Origin: Dechloromonas sp. Dech2017
GTDB taxonomy: Bacteria > Pseudomonadota > Gammaproteobacteria > Burkholderiales > Rhodocyclaceae
DNA length: 64,000 nucleotides
NCBI GenBank assembly: GCA_009469585.1
Contig: SSXW01000010.1
Coordinates: 1-64,000, forward strand
Reading direction: 5' to 3'
Numbering within the stretch: position 1 is the first letter of the stretch; each line of letters begins with the position of its first letter. Below, in pieces: positions 55,725-64,000 of this stretch. The position numbers were made by a program, and so were the translations under genes. The notes under the pieces were generated by a model. The model was not told the DNA's origin, searched no databases, and saw only the letters and a list, made by a program, of their open reading frames with translations.

Positions 55725-56438
55725 ATGATCAATAAAGCGCTCAATCACCTCGAAGAGTTGCTGGTCACTTTTCTGATGGGGGCGGCCACGCTGATTATCT
55801 TCGTGGCGGTCGCTCACCGATATTTGGCCGGGGTTGAAATTCCCGGTCTGCAGGACTGGCTGCTGTCGCTCAACTTCAGTTGGGCGCAGGAACTGTGCAT
55901 CATCATGTTCGTCTGGATGGCCAAGTTCGGCGCCGCCTATGGCGTGCGTACCGGCATCCACGTCGGCGTCGATGTGCTGATCAATCGCCTCAATGACGGC
56001 ATGCGCGGCAAATTCATTATCTTCGGCTTGCTGGCCGGGGCGACCTTTACTGGCATCGTGGCCACCCTGGGGGCTACTTTCGTCTGGGAAAACGGCGCGC
56101 ACTACGCCATTTTCAAGTTTTTCGGGCTGGATACCGGCGACAACTTCGAGGGGCCGATCACGCCTGACCTCGAGTGGCCGACCTGGGTGGTCTACAGCGC
56201 CATCCCGCTCGGTTCATCGCTGATGTGCTTCCGCTTCCTGCAGGTCGCCTGGAGTTTCATCAAGACCGGCGAATTGCCCCATCATGACCACGGCCATGTC
56301 GACGGCCTCGAAGAAGAGACGCCGCCGGTCGATCTCAACACCTATGGCATGGACGACAACCTGCACATGCATGACCTGAAGCACAAGATGCTGGGCGAAG
56401 GTCGCGACGACAACAAGAAGCAAGGAGACCAGCAATGA
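55725..56438 (+). CDS. dctQ: TRAP transporter small permease (DctQ family) with His-rich tail
   Basis: A 237-residue membrane protein with four helices and the DctQ region TFLMGAATLIIFVAVAHRYL, FSWAQELCIIMFVWMAKFG. It couples receptor and large permease. The C-terminal 55 residues after the last helix are unusual: a histidine-rich, acidic stretch (LPHHDHGHVDGLEEE and NLHMHDLKHKM), longer than most DctQ proteins. Its stop overlaps the dctM start by 4 bases (ATGA). Confidence 0.9.
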   Translation: MINKALNHLEELLVTFLMGAATLIIFVAVAHRYLAGVEIPGLQDWLLSLNFSWAQELCIIMFVWMAKFGAAYGVRTGIHVGVDVLINRLNDGMRGKFIIFGLLAGATFTGIVATLGATFVWENGAHYAIFKFFGLDTGDNFEGPITPDLEWPTWVVYSAIPLGSSLMCFRFLQVAWSFIKTGELPHHDHGHVDGLEEETPPVDLNTYGMDDNLHMHDLKHKMLGEGRDDNKKQGDQQ

Positions 56439-57718
56439 ATGCCTTGGTGATTTTCGGCCTGCTGGCCATCCTCATGCTGACCGGCATGCCGATCTCGATT
56501 TCGCTCGGCCTGACCGTCCTCACCTTCCTGTTCACCATGACCCAGGTGCCGCTCGAATCGGTGGCGCTCAAGCTATTCACCGGTATCGAGAAATTCGAGA
56601 TCATGGCCATTCCGTTCTTCATCCTGGCCGGTAACTTCCTGACCCACGGCGGGGTGGCGAAACGCATGATCAATTTCGCCTCGTCCATGGTCGGCCACTG
56701 GTACGGCGGTCTTGGTCTGGCCGGCGTCGTAGCCTGCGCGCTGTTCGCCGCGGTTTCCGGCTCCAGCCCGGCGACGGTGGTGGCGATCGGTTCCATCCTG
56801 CTGCCGGCCATGGTCAAGGCCGGTTTTCCGAACCGTTTCGGGGCCGGGGTGATTTCGACCTCGGGGGCGCTCGGCATCCTGATCCCGCCGTCCATCGTCA
56901 TGGTGATGTACTCGGTGGCGACCAATACCTCGGTCGGCGCCCTGTTCATGGCCGGCGTCATCCCGGGTATCGCGCTGGCCGCGGTGCTTGGCGGCGTCAC
57001 CTGGTACCGCGCCAAGAAGTTCGACTATCCGCGCCAGCCCAAGGCATCGTGGGGCGAACGCTGGGCGTCCTTCCGCGCTTCGGTGTGGGGCCTGCTGCTC
57101 ATCGTCGTGGTCATGGGCGGGATCTATTCCGGCATGTTCACGCCGACCGAGGCGGCTGCCATGTCCGCGGTCTATGCCTTCATCGTCGCCGTCTTCATCT
57201 ACAAGGACCTCGGTCTGAAGGATGTGCCGCGGGTGCTGCTCAACTCGGCCAACATGTCGGCGATGCTGCTCTACATCATCACCAACGCCGTGCTCTTCTC
57301 GTTCATCATGACCAACGAGAACATCCCGCAGGCGCTGGCCGACTGGATGCTGGGCAATGGCCTGGGCATGATCACCTTCCTGCTGGCGGTCAATGTGATC
57401 CTGCTGCTGGCCGGCAATTTCATGGAGCCCTCGTCCATCGTCCTGATCTTTGCGCCCATTCTGTTCCCGGTGGCCGTCCAGCTCGGCATCCATCCGGTGC
57501 ACTTCGGCATCCTGATGGTGGTGAACATGGAAGTCGGCATGTGCCATCCGCCGGTCGGCCTCAACCTCTACGTGGCTTCCGGCATCACCAAGATGGGTAT
57601 CACCGAGCTGACCGTCGCCGTCTGGCCGTGGCTGCTCTCCATGCTGGTCTTCCTCGGCGTGGTCACCTACTGGCCGGGCCTGTCGCTGTGGCTGCCACAG
57701 CAACTCGGCATGCTCTAA
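56435..57718 (+). CDS. dctM: TRAP transporter large permease (DctM family)
   Basis: A 427-residue sodium-dependent membrane transport protein with 11-12 helices. Family blocks are AAVSGSSPATVVAIGSILLP, GVISTSGALGILIPPSIVMV and EVGMCHPPVGLNLYVASG, which line the substrate path. The start overlaps dctQ. A strong terminator follows, so dctPQM ends here. Confidence 0.95.
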   Translation: MNALVIFGLLAILMLTGMPISISLGLTVLTFLFTMTQVPLESVALKLFTGIEKFEIMAIPFFILAGNFLTHGGVAKRMINFASSMVGHWYGGLGLAGVVACALFAAVSGSSPATVVAIGSILLPAMVKAGFPNRFGAGVISTSGALGILIPPSIVMVMYSVATNTSVGALFMAGVIPGIALAAVLGGVTWYRAKKFDYPRQPKASWGERWASFRASVWGLLLIVVVMGGIYSGMFTPTEAAAMSAVYAFIVAVFIYKDLGLKDVPRVLLNSANMSAMLLYIITNAVLFSFIMTNENIPQALADWMLGNGLGMITFLLAVNVILLLAGNFMEPSSIVLIFAPILFPVAVQLGIHPVHFGILMVVNMEVGMCHPPVGLNLYVASGITKMGITELTVAVWPWLLSMLVFLGVVTYWPGLSLWLPQQLGML

Positions 57719-57739
57719 GCACTGCCGGCTGTTTCGCGC

Positions 57740-57767
57740 AAAAGCCCCGGCCCCGGCCGGGGCTTTT
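57740..57767 (+). terminator. terminator of dctPQM
   Basis: Stem AAAAGCCCCGG / CCGGGGCTTTT with a 6-base loop (CCCCGG), then GCTTT. It lies 21 bases after the dctM stop. Confidence 0.85.
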
Positions 57768-57821
57768 GCTTTGTCGAGCTGTGGCACAATCGCGGCTCAT
57801 CCGCTGGATTCCGCCATTCCC

Positions 57822-58508
57822 ATGAAATTTGCCGCAGCCATTTTTGCTCTCATCGTTGTCGCCCTGATCGTTCCCTTTTTCATTCCGGGGGCCGGTCAGA
57901 AGGAGGGTGTCGACCCGAACGCCAATCTTCCGTGGCAGGTCGCCGTCGACGACCGGGGCGAGAGCACGGTGTTCGGTCTGACGCCGGGCACCAGCACGCT
58001 GGGTGACGTTCGTCGCCAATTTGGCGACGAACTGGAAGTGGCGATCGTCGCCGAACCGAACGAGGTCGGCCTTCTCGAGGGCTACTATGCGCAGGTCGCC
58101 CTCGGCTTCGTGCTGGCCAAGGTGATCGTCACGGTCGACGCCAAAAATGAGGCAATTTCCGAAATGCGCGAACGGGCCCTCAAGGCCAAGCACATGGACA
58201 GCACGACGCGCAAGATCACCCTGCACCCGGACGACCGGGCCGCCGCCGAAGGCTTGCCGATCAAGGCGATCAGCGTCATCCCGACGGTCAACCTGGACGA
58301 GGCCACCGTCATCCAGCGCTTCGGCCAGCCCGATGAGCGCCTGGTTGTCTCGGCCAGCCGGGTGCACCTGCTCTACCCCCGGCTGGGGCTGGACGTCATG
58401 GTCGACGCCGATGGCAAGGAATTGCTGCAATACGTCGCGCCACGCCAGTTCTCGCTGCTCAGCGAACCCTTGAAGGCGGGGGCGGGCGGCGGGGCTTCAG
58501 CTCAGTGA
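57822..58508 (+). CDS. conserved protein of unknown function with N-terminal membrane helix
   Basis: A 228-residue protein with a hydrophobic N-terminal segment (FAAAIFALIVVALIVPFF) that is a signal anchor or uncleaved signal. The rest is soluble and reads as two similar halves: FGLTPGTSTLGDVRRQFGDELE and VNLDEATVIQRFGQPDERLV, where a G/D-x-V-x-x-x-F-G-x-P-type motif recurs, as in small beta-alpha lipoprotein folds (SmpA/BamE-like style), though I cannot assign a family. The ATG at 57822 is used. A weak repeat-like run of A (58129-58158) is coding here. Confidence 0.7.
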   Translation: MKFAAAIFALIVVALIVPFFIPGAGQKEGVDPNANLPWQVAVDDRGESTVFGLTPGTSTLGDVRRQFGDELEVAIVAEPNEVGLLEGYYAQVALGFVLAKVIVTVDAKNEAISEMRERALKAKHMDSTTRKITLHPDDRAAAEGLPIKAISVIPTVNLDEATVIQRFGQPDERLVVSASRVHLLYPRLGLDVMVDADGKELLQYVAPRQFSLLSEPLKAGAGGGASAQ

Positions 58509-58580
58509 AGCGGGCGCTTGGTCGCCGAATCTGCTAAAATCGCCCGTTTTTCAACTGACTAGCTTTCCCGGAGCAAACCC

Positions 58581-59009
58581 ATGGCTATCGAACGCACCCT
58601 TTCCATCATCAAACCCGACGCCGTCGCCAAGAATGTCATCGGCAAGATCTACTCCCGTTTTGAAACCAACGGCCTGAAGATCGTCGCCTCCAAGATGGCC
58701 TGGCTGTCCGAGCAGGAAGCCGGCCAGTTCTACGCCGTGCACAAGGCCCGTCCCTTCTTCAAGGACCTGGTTTCCTTCATGACCTCCGGTCCGGTCATGA
58801 TCCAGGTTCTCGAAGGCGAAAACGCCATCGCCAAGAATCGCGAGCTGATGGGCGCCACCAACCCCAAGGAAGCCGCCGCCGGCACCATTCGCGCCGATTT
58901 CGCCGAGTCGATCGACGCCAATGCCGTGCACGGTTCTGATGCTGCCGAAACCGCTGCCGTGGAAGTCGCCTTCTTCTTCCCGGGCATGAACGTCTATTCC
59001 GGTCGTTAA
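58581..59009 (+). CDS. ndk: nucleoside diphosphate kinase
   Basis: Transfers phosphate from ATP to other nucleoside diphosphates. It has 142 residues. The phosphohistidine H117 is in NAVHGSD, the conserved ATP site is [12 protein letters not shown] near the start, and [17 protein letters not shown] is the family signature. It is followed after 10 bases by rlmN, a widespread order (ndk-rlmN-pilF-rodZ-ispG-hisS). Confidence 0.98.
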   Translation: MAIERTLSIIKPDAVAKNVIGKIYSRFETNGLKIVASKMAWLSEQEAGQFYAVHKARPFFKDLVSFMTSGPVMIQVLEGENAIAKNRELMGATNPKEAAAGTIRADFAESIDANAVHGSDAAETAAVEVAFFFPGMNVYSGR

Positions 59010-59019
59010 TCAAAGCTGC

Positions 59020-60114
59020 ATGACCGTCAATCTGCTGGATTTCGATGGCGAAGGCCTGACCGCCTGGTTTGCCGCGCAGGGCGAAAAGCCCTTCCGCGCC
59101 CGGCAGGTCCTGCGCTGGATCCATCGCTCCGGCGTGGCGGATTTCGATGCCATGACCGACATCGCCAAGAGCCTTCGCGAGAAGCTCAAGGCGAAGGCGG
59201 TCGTGGCACCGCCCGCGGTCGTCTCCGATAAGCTGTCGGACGACGGCACGCGCAAGTTTCTGATCAACGTCGACAATGCCAACGCCGTCGAAACGGTGTT
59301 CATCCCCGAAGACGATCGCGGCACCCTGTGCGTGTCCACGCAGGCCGGCTGCGCGCTCGACTGCGCCTTCTGCTCGACCGGCAAGCAGGGCTTCAACCGC
59401 AACCTGACGGTGGCCGAGATCATCGGCCAGCTGTGGCAGGCCAACCATGCGCTGGGCGCCGTGCATGGCGACCAGCGGGTCATTTCCAACGTCGTGCTGA
59501 TGGGCATGGGCGAACCGCTGGCCAATTTCGAGAATTCCGTCGCCGCCCTCAAGCTGATGCTCGACGACAACGCCTACGGCCTGTCGCGCCGCCGCGTCAC
59601 GGTGTCAACCTCGGGCCTGGTGCCGGTCATCGACCGCCTGCGCGAAGAATGCCCGGTGGCCCTGGCCGTTTCCCTGCACGCGCCGAACGATGCGCTGCGC
59701 GACGAACTCGTCCCGATCAACAAGAAATATCCGCTGCACGAGCTGATGGCCGCCTGCCGGCGTTATCTGGAAAAGGCGCCGCGCGACTTCATCACCTTCG
59801 AGTACGTCATGCTCGACGGCGTCAACGACAGCGACGCCCACGCCCGCCAACTACTGGCGCTGGTCCGCGATGTGCCGTGCAAGTTCAACCTGATTCCCTT
59901 CAATCCCTTCCCGGGGTCGCCCTTCCGGCGTTCGCCGGCCGAGCGGGTGCGGCGTTTTGCCGACATCCTGATGGGGGCCGGCATCGTCACCACGACGCGC
60001 AAGACGCGCGGCAACGACATCGACGCCGCCTGCGGCCAGCTGGCCGGGCAGGTGACCGACAAGACCCGGCGCACGGCCGGGCGCGTGATTCCCCTGATGG
60101 AGGCAAGATCGTGA
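59020..60114 (+). CDS. rlmN: 23S rRNA / tRNA adenine-C2 methyltransferase RlmN
   Basis: Radical SAM enzyme that methylates A2503 of 23S rRNA and A37 of some tRNAs. It has 364 residues. The cluster is CALDCAFC with C111, C115 and C118; [18 protein letters not shown]-type [10 protein letters not shown] and SLHAPND follow; the C-terminal cysteine is in AACGQLAGQ. The GTG start of the next gene overlaps its stop. Confidence 0.97.
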   Translation: MTVNLLDFDGEGLTAWFAAQGEKPFRARQVLRWIHRSGVADFDAMTDIAKSLREKLKAKAVVAPPAVVSDKLSDDGTRKFLINVDNANAVETVFIPEDDRGTLCVSTQAGCALDCAFCSTGKQGFNRNLTVAEIIGQLWQANHALGAVHGDQRVISNVVLMGMGEPLANFENSVAALKLMLDDNAYGLSRRRVTVSTSGLVPVIDRLREECPVALAVSLHAPNDALRDELVPINKKYPLHELMAACRRYLEKAPRDFITFEYVMLDGVNDSDAHARQLLALVRDVPCKFNLIPFNPFPGSPFRRSPAERVRRFADILMGAGIVTTTRKTRGNDIDAACGQLAGQVTDKTRRTAGRVIPLMEARS

Positions 60115-60911
60115 GCGTGATTTCGCTGAGAGGCCGGGTCGCCGGTATCTTCCTGGGACTTCTTTGCGCCATGGGGGCCCAGGCGCAATACGACTTCAAT
60201 CCGTCCCAGACCTCCAAGTCGCAAGGGGCTTCCGACCAGCGGACACGGGCCAAGATCCACACCGAGCTGGCAGCCTTGTATTTCCAGGCGGGCAACCCGG
60301 CGGTGGCCCTCGAGGAATTGCGTATCGCCCTGAGCGCCGATTCCAGCTACTACCAGGCCCTCGGCATCCGCGGTCTGGTGCATGCCTCCTTGCGCGAATA
60401 CGCCAAGGCCGACGACGACTTTCGCCGGGCTCTCGACATGGCGCCCAACGACCCCGAAGTGAACAACAATTACGGCTGGTACCTTTGCGACACGGGCAAG
60501 GAGCGGCAATCGATCGCCTATTTCCTCAATGCCCTGAAGCATCCGCTCTACGAGACGCCCGACCGCGCCTACACCAATGCCGGGACCTGCGCCCTGAAGG
60601 CCGGCGATCTCGACGGGGCCCAGAATTATTTGCTGAAGGCCCTGAGCATGGCGCGTGATCCGGCCATGCCGGCCCGCCTGCAACTGGCCAAACTGTTTTT
60701 CCAGCGTGGCAATTTCGACGAGTCGCGCGTATACCTGACCGAGGCCCTGCGCATGATGGAGCCGCCGACTGCCGATGCCCTGTGGCTCGGCCTCCGGCTG
60801 GAGCGCCGCCAGGGCAATCGCGATGCCGAGGCTGGCTATGCCTCGCAACTGCGCAGCCGCTACCCGGCCTCGGCGGAATATCAGGAATTCCTGAAAGGCA
60901 ATTTTGAATGA
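60111..60911 (+). CDS. pilF: type IV pilus biogenesis TPR lipoprotein PilW/PilF-like
   Basis: A 266-residue protein with about five TPR repeats. The PilF/PilW family helps assemble the PilQ secretin at the outer membrane. A GTG start at 60111 with GGAGG at 60099-60103 overlaps the rlmN stop; the frame continues far upstream but only as an rlmN shadow. The N-terminal [14 protein letters not shown] is a signal peptide; no clear lipobox follows, so it may be periplasmic rather than lipidated. TPR motifs include [20 protein letters not shown] and [20 protein letters not shown]. Naming follows the ndk-rlmN-pilF-rodZ order; PilW is a synonym in other species. Confidence 0.85.
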   Translation: MSVISLRGRVAGIFLGLLCAMGAQAQYDFNPSQTSKSQGASDQRTRAKIHTELAALYFQAGNPAVALEELRIALSADSSYYQALGIRGLVHASLREYAKADDDFRRALDMAPNDPEVNNNYGWYLCDTGKERQSIAYFLNALKHPLYETPDRAYTNAGTCALKAGDLDGAQNYLLKALSMARDPAMPARLQLAKLFFQRGNFDESRVYLTEALRMMEPPTADALWLGLRLERRQGNRDAEAGYASQLRSRYPASAEYQEFLKGNFE

Positions 60912-61903
60912 GTGAGCAGGAAAATATCGACAATGTCGTGGCCGAACAGGCTGCCACCCCCGGCGAGGTTTCGGTCGGCGAGCAGTTGCGAAAAGGGCGC
61001 GAGGCCTGCGGTTTGCAGGTCGGTGAAATCGCCCAGACCCTGAAGCTCGGGCCTCGCCAGGTCGAGGCGCTGGAGGCCGGCGACTGGCAGGGCTTGCCGG
61101 GTCAGACCTTCGTGCGCGGTTTCGTGCGCAACTACGCCCGTGTCGTCCAGCTCGATCCGGCGCCGCTGATGGCGCAACTCGACCAGGTGCTGGCCAAGCC
61201 GGCCGACAATCTTGCCGTCCAGGACATGTCGCCGGCCGCCATGCCGAGCGCCGGCGGGGCAGGGACCCGGCGCGACCGCATGGTGGTGCTGGTCGGGGCC
61301 GGCCTGGTGGTGCTTGCCGTGCTGGCTTCGCTGGCCATGCCTGGCGATCTTTCGGCGTGGCGCGAAGGCGCCCAGGCCTTGCTCGATTCCCTGGGCCGGC
61401 AGGAACAGCCGGCCGCGGCCCCAGCCAACGAGCCGGCGGCGCCGGGCGGCGCCGGTAGTGAGCCGGTTTTCCCGCCGGGTTCCTCGCCGCAGCAAGTCAT
61501 GTTTCCCCAGGCTTTGACGCCGGCAGAGGGGCCGGCTGCGCCGGCGACCGCCTCGGGAGCGCCGGCGGGACCGCCCGTCGAGGCTGCTGCTCCTGCTGCG
61601 GCGCCCACCCCGGCTCCAGTCTTGGCGCCTGCTCCGGCTCGGGCCCCCGTTGCCGCCTTGGCCAGTCTGCCGCAGGTGCGCTTCCTGCTCGACAAGGAGT
61701 CCTGGATCGAAGTGCGCGACCGCGACAACAAGGTGATTTTCTCGCAGCGCTTGAAGTCCGGCGCCGAGCAGACGCTGTCCGGCCAGGGGCCGCTCTCCCT
61801 GACCATCGGCAATGCGCCCGGCGTGCGCCTGTTCTGGCATGGCCAGGCCATCGACCTGGTGCCGCATACCCGTGGCGACGTCGCCCGTCTGGTGCTGGAG
61901 TAA
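60908..61903 (+). CDS. rodZ: RodZ family cytoskeletal/regulatory protein
   Basis: A 331-residue bitopic membrane protein linking MreB to cell-wall growth. Cytoplasmic helix-turn-helix at about residues 25-90 ([34 protein letters not shown]), one membrane helix at about 120-140 ([19 protein letters not shown]), a Pro/Ala-rich linker and a C-terminal beta domain with [19 protein letters not shown], the DUF4115 domain. It begins 4 bases within the preceding stop (ATGA). The Ala/Pro linker is long and low in complexity. Confidence 0.93.
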   Translation: MSEQENIDNVVAEQAATPGEVSVGEQLRKGREACGLQVGEIAQTLKLGPRQVEALEAGDWQGLPGQTFVRGFVRNYARVVQLDPAPLMAQLDQVLAKPADNLAVQDMSPAAMPSAGGAGTRRDRMVVLVGAGLVVLAVLASLAMPGDLSAWREGAQALLDSLGRQEQPAAAPANEPAAPGGAGSEPVFPPGSSPQQVMFPQALTPAEGPAAPATASGAPAGPPVEAAAPAAAPTPAPVLAPAPARAPVAALASLPQVRFLLDKESWIEVRDRDNKVIFSQRLKSGAEQTLSGQGPLSLTIGNAPGVRLFWHGQAIDLVPHTRGDVARLVLE

Positions 61904-61906
61904 GCC

Positions 61907-63136
61907 ATGAGCGCCGTCGAAAAGCGTTCGACCCGTTCCTGCCAGATCGGCCATGTCAAGCTGGGCGGTGCATCCCCCGTCGTCGTCCAGTCGATGACCA
62001 ACACCGACACCGCCGACTACCTGGCCACGGCCATCCAGTGCGCCGAGCTGGCGCGGGCCGGCTCCGAGCTGGTGCGGATCACCGTCAATTCACCGGAGGC
62101 GGCCGCTGCCGTGCCGAAAATTCGCGATCACCTCGATCGCATGAATTGTCCGGTGCCGCTGATCGGCGACTTCCACTACAACGGCCATCGGCTGCTTACC
62201 GAGCATCCGGCCTGCGCCGAGGCGCTGGCCAAGTACCGGATCAACCCCGGCAACGTCGGCTTCGGCAAGAAGAAGGACGAGCAGTTCGCCCAGATGATCG
62301 AGTTGGCCTGCCGCTACGACAAGCCGGTGCGCATCGGCGTCAATTGGGGCAGCCTCGACCAGGACCTGCTGGCTCGCATAATGGACGAAAATTCCCGTCG
62401 ACCGCAGCCGCTCGATGCCACCGAGATGATGCGCCACGCCATGGTCACCTCTGCCCTGGAGTCGGCGACCAAGGCCGAGGAAATCGGCCTGGCCGGCGAC
62501 AAGATCATCCTGTCGTGCAAGGTTTCCAGCGTCCAGGACCTGATCGCCATTTACCGCGAACTGGCCCGCCGCGCCGATTACGCCCTGCATCTCGGCCTGA
62601 CCGAGGCAGGCATGGGCTCGAAGGGCATCGTCGCGTCGACGGCGGCGCTCGCCGTGCTGCTCCAGGAGGGTATCGGCGACACCATCCGCGTCTCGCTGAC
62701 GCCGGAACCCGGCGGTTCGCGCTGCCAGGAAGTCATCGTCGCGCAAGAGATTCTGCAGACCATGGGCCTGCGCGCCTTTACGCCGATGGTCGCGGCCTGT
62801 CCCGGTTGCGGCCGGACGACCAGCACCTTCTTCCAGGAACTGGCCGGCGAGGTGCAGGATTTCGTGCGGGCCAGGATGCCCGAATGGAAGCTGCATTACG
62901 ACGGCGCCGAGAATATGACGCTGGCCGTCATGGGCTGCATCGTCAATGGTCCCGGCGAGTCGAAGCACGCCAACATCGGCATTTCCCTGCCGGGTACCGG
63001 CGAAGCGCCGTCGGCGCCGGTCTACGAGGACGGCCAGAAAACCGTCACCTTGAAGGGCGAGCATATCGCCGACGAGTTCAAGGAAATCATCGAGCGCTAC
63101 GTCCAGCGCACCTACAAGAAGAAACTGCCAGCATGA
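61907..63136 (+). CDS. ispG: 4-hydroxy-3-methylbut-2-en-1-yl diphosphate synthase
   Basis: Iron-sulfur enzyme of the MEP isoprenoid pathway, making HMBPP for IspH, which is encoded at 4831-5754. It has 409 residues, the standard length. The N-terminal TIM barrel starts [19 protein letters not shown]. The C-terminal cluster cysteines are CPGCG and the later [11 protein letters not shown]. It follows rodZ by 3 bases and precedes hisS with an overlap of 4 bases. Confidence 0.97.
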   Translation: MSAVEKRSTRSCQIGHVKLGGASPVVVQSMTNTDTADYLATAIQCAELARAGSELVRITVNSPEAAAAVPKIRDHLDRMNCPVPLIGDFHYNGHRLLTEHPACAEALAKYRINPGNVGFGKKKDEQFAQMIELACRYDKPVRIGVNWGSLDQDLLARIMDENSRRPQPLDATEMMRHAMVTSALESATKAEEIGLAGDKIILSCKVSSVQDLIAIYRELARRADYALHLGLTEAGMGSKGIVASTAALAVLLQEGIGDTIRVSLTPEPGGSRCQEVIVAQEILQTMGLRAFTPMVAACPGCGRTTSTFFQELAGEVQDFVRARMPEWKLHYDGAENMTLAVMGCIVNGPGESKHANIGISLPGTGEAPSAPVYEDGQKTVTLKGEHIADEFKEIIERYVQRTYKKKLPA

Positions 63137-64000
63137 GTCAGACTCTCCAGTCCGTGCGCGGGATGAACGACATCCTGCCGGACGAAGCCGAATTCTGGGA
63201 ACTGTTCGAGGATACCGTCCGTTCCTGGCTCAAGGGCTACGGCTACCGACCGATCCGCCTGCCCATCGTCGAGCCGACGCCGCTCTTCAAGCGGGCGATC
63301 GGCGAAGTGACCGACATCGTCGAGAAGGAAATGTATTCCTTCGAGGACAGCCTCAACGGCGAACAGTTGACCCTGCGTCCGGAAGGCACGGCCGGCTGCG
63401 TGCGCGCCCTGATCCAGCACAACCTGGCGGCGCGGCAGAACCAGCGCCTCTACTACCTCGGCCAGATGTTCCGCCACGAGCGTCCGCAGAAGGGGCGCTA
63501 CCGCCAGTTTCACCAGGTCGGCGTCGAAGCCTTCGGGTTCACCGGGCCGGACATCGATGCCGAAATGATCCTGATGGGCGCCCGCCTGTGGGACGACCTC
63601 GGCCTCGACGGCATCGCGCTGCAGATCAACAGCCTCGGCCAGCCGGCCGAAAGGGCCGAGCATCGCGCCGCGCTGATCGCCTACCTCGAAAAGCACGTCG
63701 ACATCCTCGACGAGGAAGCCAAGCGGCGGCTTTACACCAACCCCCTGCGCATCCTCGACACCAAGAATCCCGCGCTGCAGGAGATGTGCGCGGCGGCGCC
63801 CAGGCTGATCGACTACCTCGGCGCCGAATCGCTGGCCCACTTCGAGGGTGTGCAGCAGATCCTGCGCGACGCCGGCATTGCCTTTACGGTCAATCCGCGC
63901 CTCGTCCGCGGCCTGGATTATTACAACCTGACCGTTTTCGAGTGGGTGACCGACAAACTCGGTGCCCAGGGCACGGTCTGTGCCGGTGGTCGCTACGACG
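63133..64000 (+). CDS. hisS: histidyl-tRNA synthetase, 3' end beyond the window
   Basis: Class II aminoacyl-tRNA synthetase. Only the first 289 or so codons are present, and the frame is open at the window edge. The start [20 protein letters not shown] at ATG 63133 overlaps ispG (ATGA). Motif 2 reads [20 protein letters not shown], then [10 protein letters not shown], and the HisA motif [12 protein letters not shown] is near the edge. The rest of the conserved cluster should follow outside the window. Confidence 0.96.
   Translation, partial: MSQTLQSVRGMNDILPDEAEFWELFEDTVRSWLKGYGYRPIRLPIVEPTPLFKRAIGEVTDIVEKEMYSFEDSLNGEQLTLRPEGTAGCVRALIQHNLAARQNQRLYYLGQMFRHERPQKGRYRQFHQVGVEAFGFTGPDIDAEMILMGARLWDDLGLDGIALQINSLGQPAERAEHRAALIAYLEKHVDILDEEAKRRLYTNPLRILDTKNPALQEMCAAAPRLIDYLGAESLAHFEGVQQILRDAGIAFTVNPRLVRGLDYYNLTVFEWVTDKLGAQGTVCAGGRYD

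Overview
The window is a contiguous piece of a GC-rich betaproteobacterial chromosome. Gene content and order suggest Rhodocyclales, probably a Dechloromonas/Azonexus-like organism: ribF-ileS-lspA-fkpB-ispH, then a minor-pilin cluster, rpsT, a DUF3579 gene, argD-argF-argG, a DUF2788 protein and ppnP. The taxonomic placement is inference from gene order and protein style, not from a database search. Coding density is very high. Many genes are joined by ATGA or TAATG overlaps, and no gap between genes exceeds about 280 bases. I saw no rRNA, tRNA, CRISPR array or complete insertion sequence.

Layout. 1-5754: a possible transposase fragment at the left edge, then FAD synthesis, isoleucyl-tRNA synthetase, lipoprotein signal peptidase, an FKBP-type prolyl isomerase and IspH in one tight operon. 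5997-11859: a type IV pilus minor-pilin operon (pilY1, fimT, pilV, pilW, pilX and a pilE-like pilin), visibly richer in A+T than its neighbours. 11945-17485: rpsT, DUF3579, the arginine genes argD/argF/argG (ArgG has a Lys/Ala-rich tail), DUF2788, ppnP and yajQ. 17555-21983: a glutamine amidotransferase-like protein, a retropepsin-like protease, a small coiled-coil protein, a Nudix hydrolase, a CobD/CbiB-like membrane protein and an acetyl-CoA acetyltransferase. 22185-25184: a split circularly permuted ATP-grasp / alpha-E pair, then a phasin. 25329-32804: trmA, three unrelated enzymes (two of them flavoproteins), a glycosyltransferase, a class II cytochrome c and a DUF2242 lipoprotein. 33038-41346: a transglutaminase-DUF2126 protein, a fused ATP-grasp/alpha-E protein, a second transglutaminase-like protein and a flavoprotein. 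41372-49701: a hybrid sensor kinase, rsgA, a small cytochrome c, an M48 protease, orn and a membrane glycosyltransferase. 49762-51827: rpmE, rho, trxA. 51923-57718: a DctS/DctR-type two-component system divergent from a DctPQM TRAP dicarboxylate transporter. 57822-64000: a conserved unknown, ndk, rlmN, a PilF/PilW-type TPR protein, rodZ, ispG and the start of hisS.

How the genes work together. Three units stand out. (i) DctS/DctR very probably senses C4-dicarboxylates and activates dctPQM, which starts about 140 bases away in the opposite direction. (ii) Two copies of a poorly characterised ATP-grasp/alpha-E/transglutaminase module lie about 9 kb apart, one split and one fused. Comparative genomics has proposed that such modules make or modify peptides. 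(iii) Minor pilins, PilY1 and a PilF-like TPR protein belong to type IV pilus biogenesis.

The least explained signal is a short interspersed repeat with core GCTGCGGTCRACGGCAAAAA. I count eight good copies and several weaker ones in 64 kb, on both strands, between genes and inside genes. Two copies are in the same flavoprotein gene, and one supplies the stop codon of a glycosyltransferase gene. A second, unrelated repeat type is a large palindrome: one copy at 27942-28102 with perfect 12-base terminal arms, and a diverged relative at 16879-16971.
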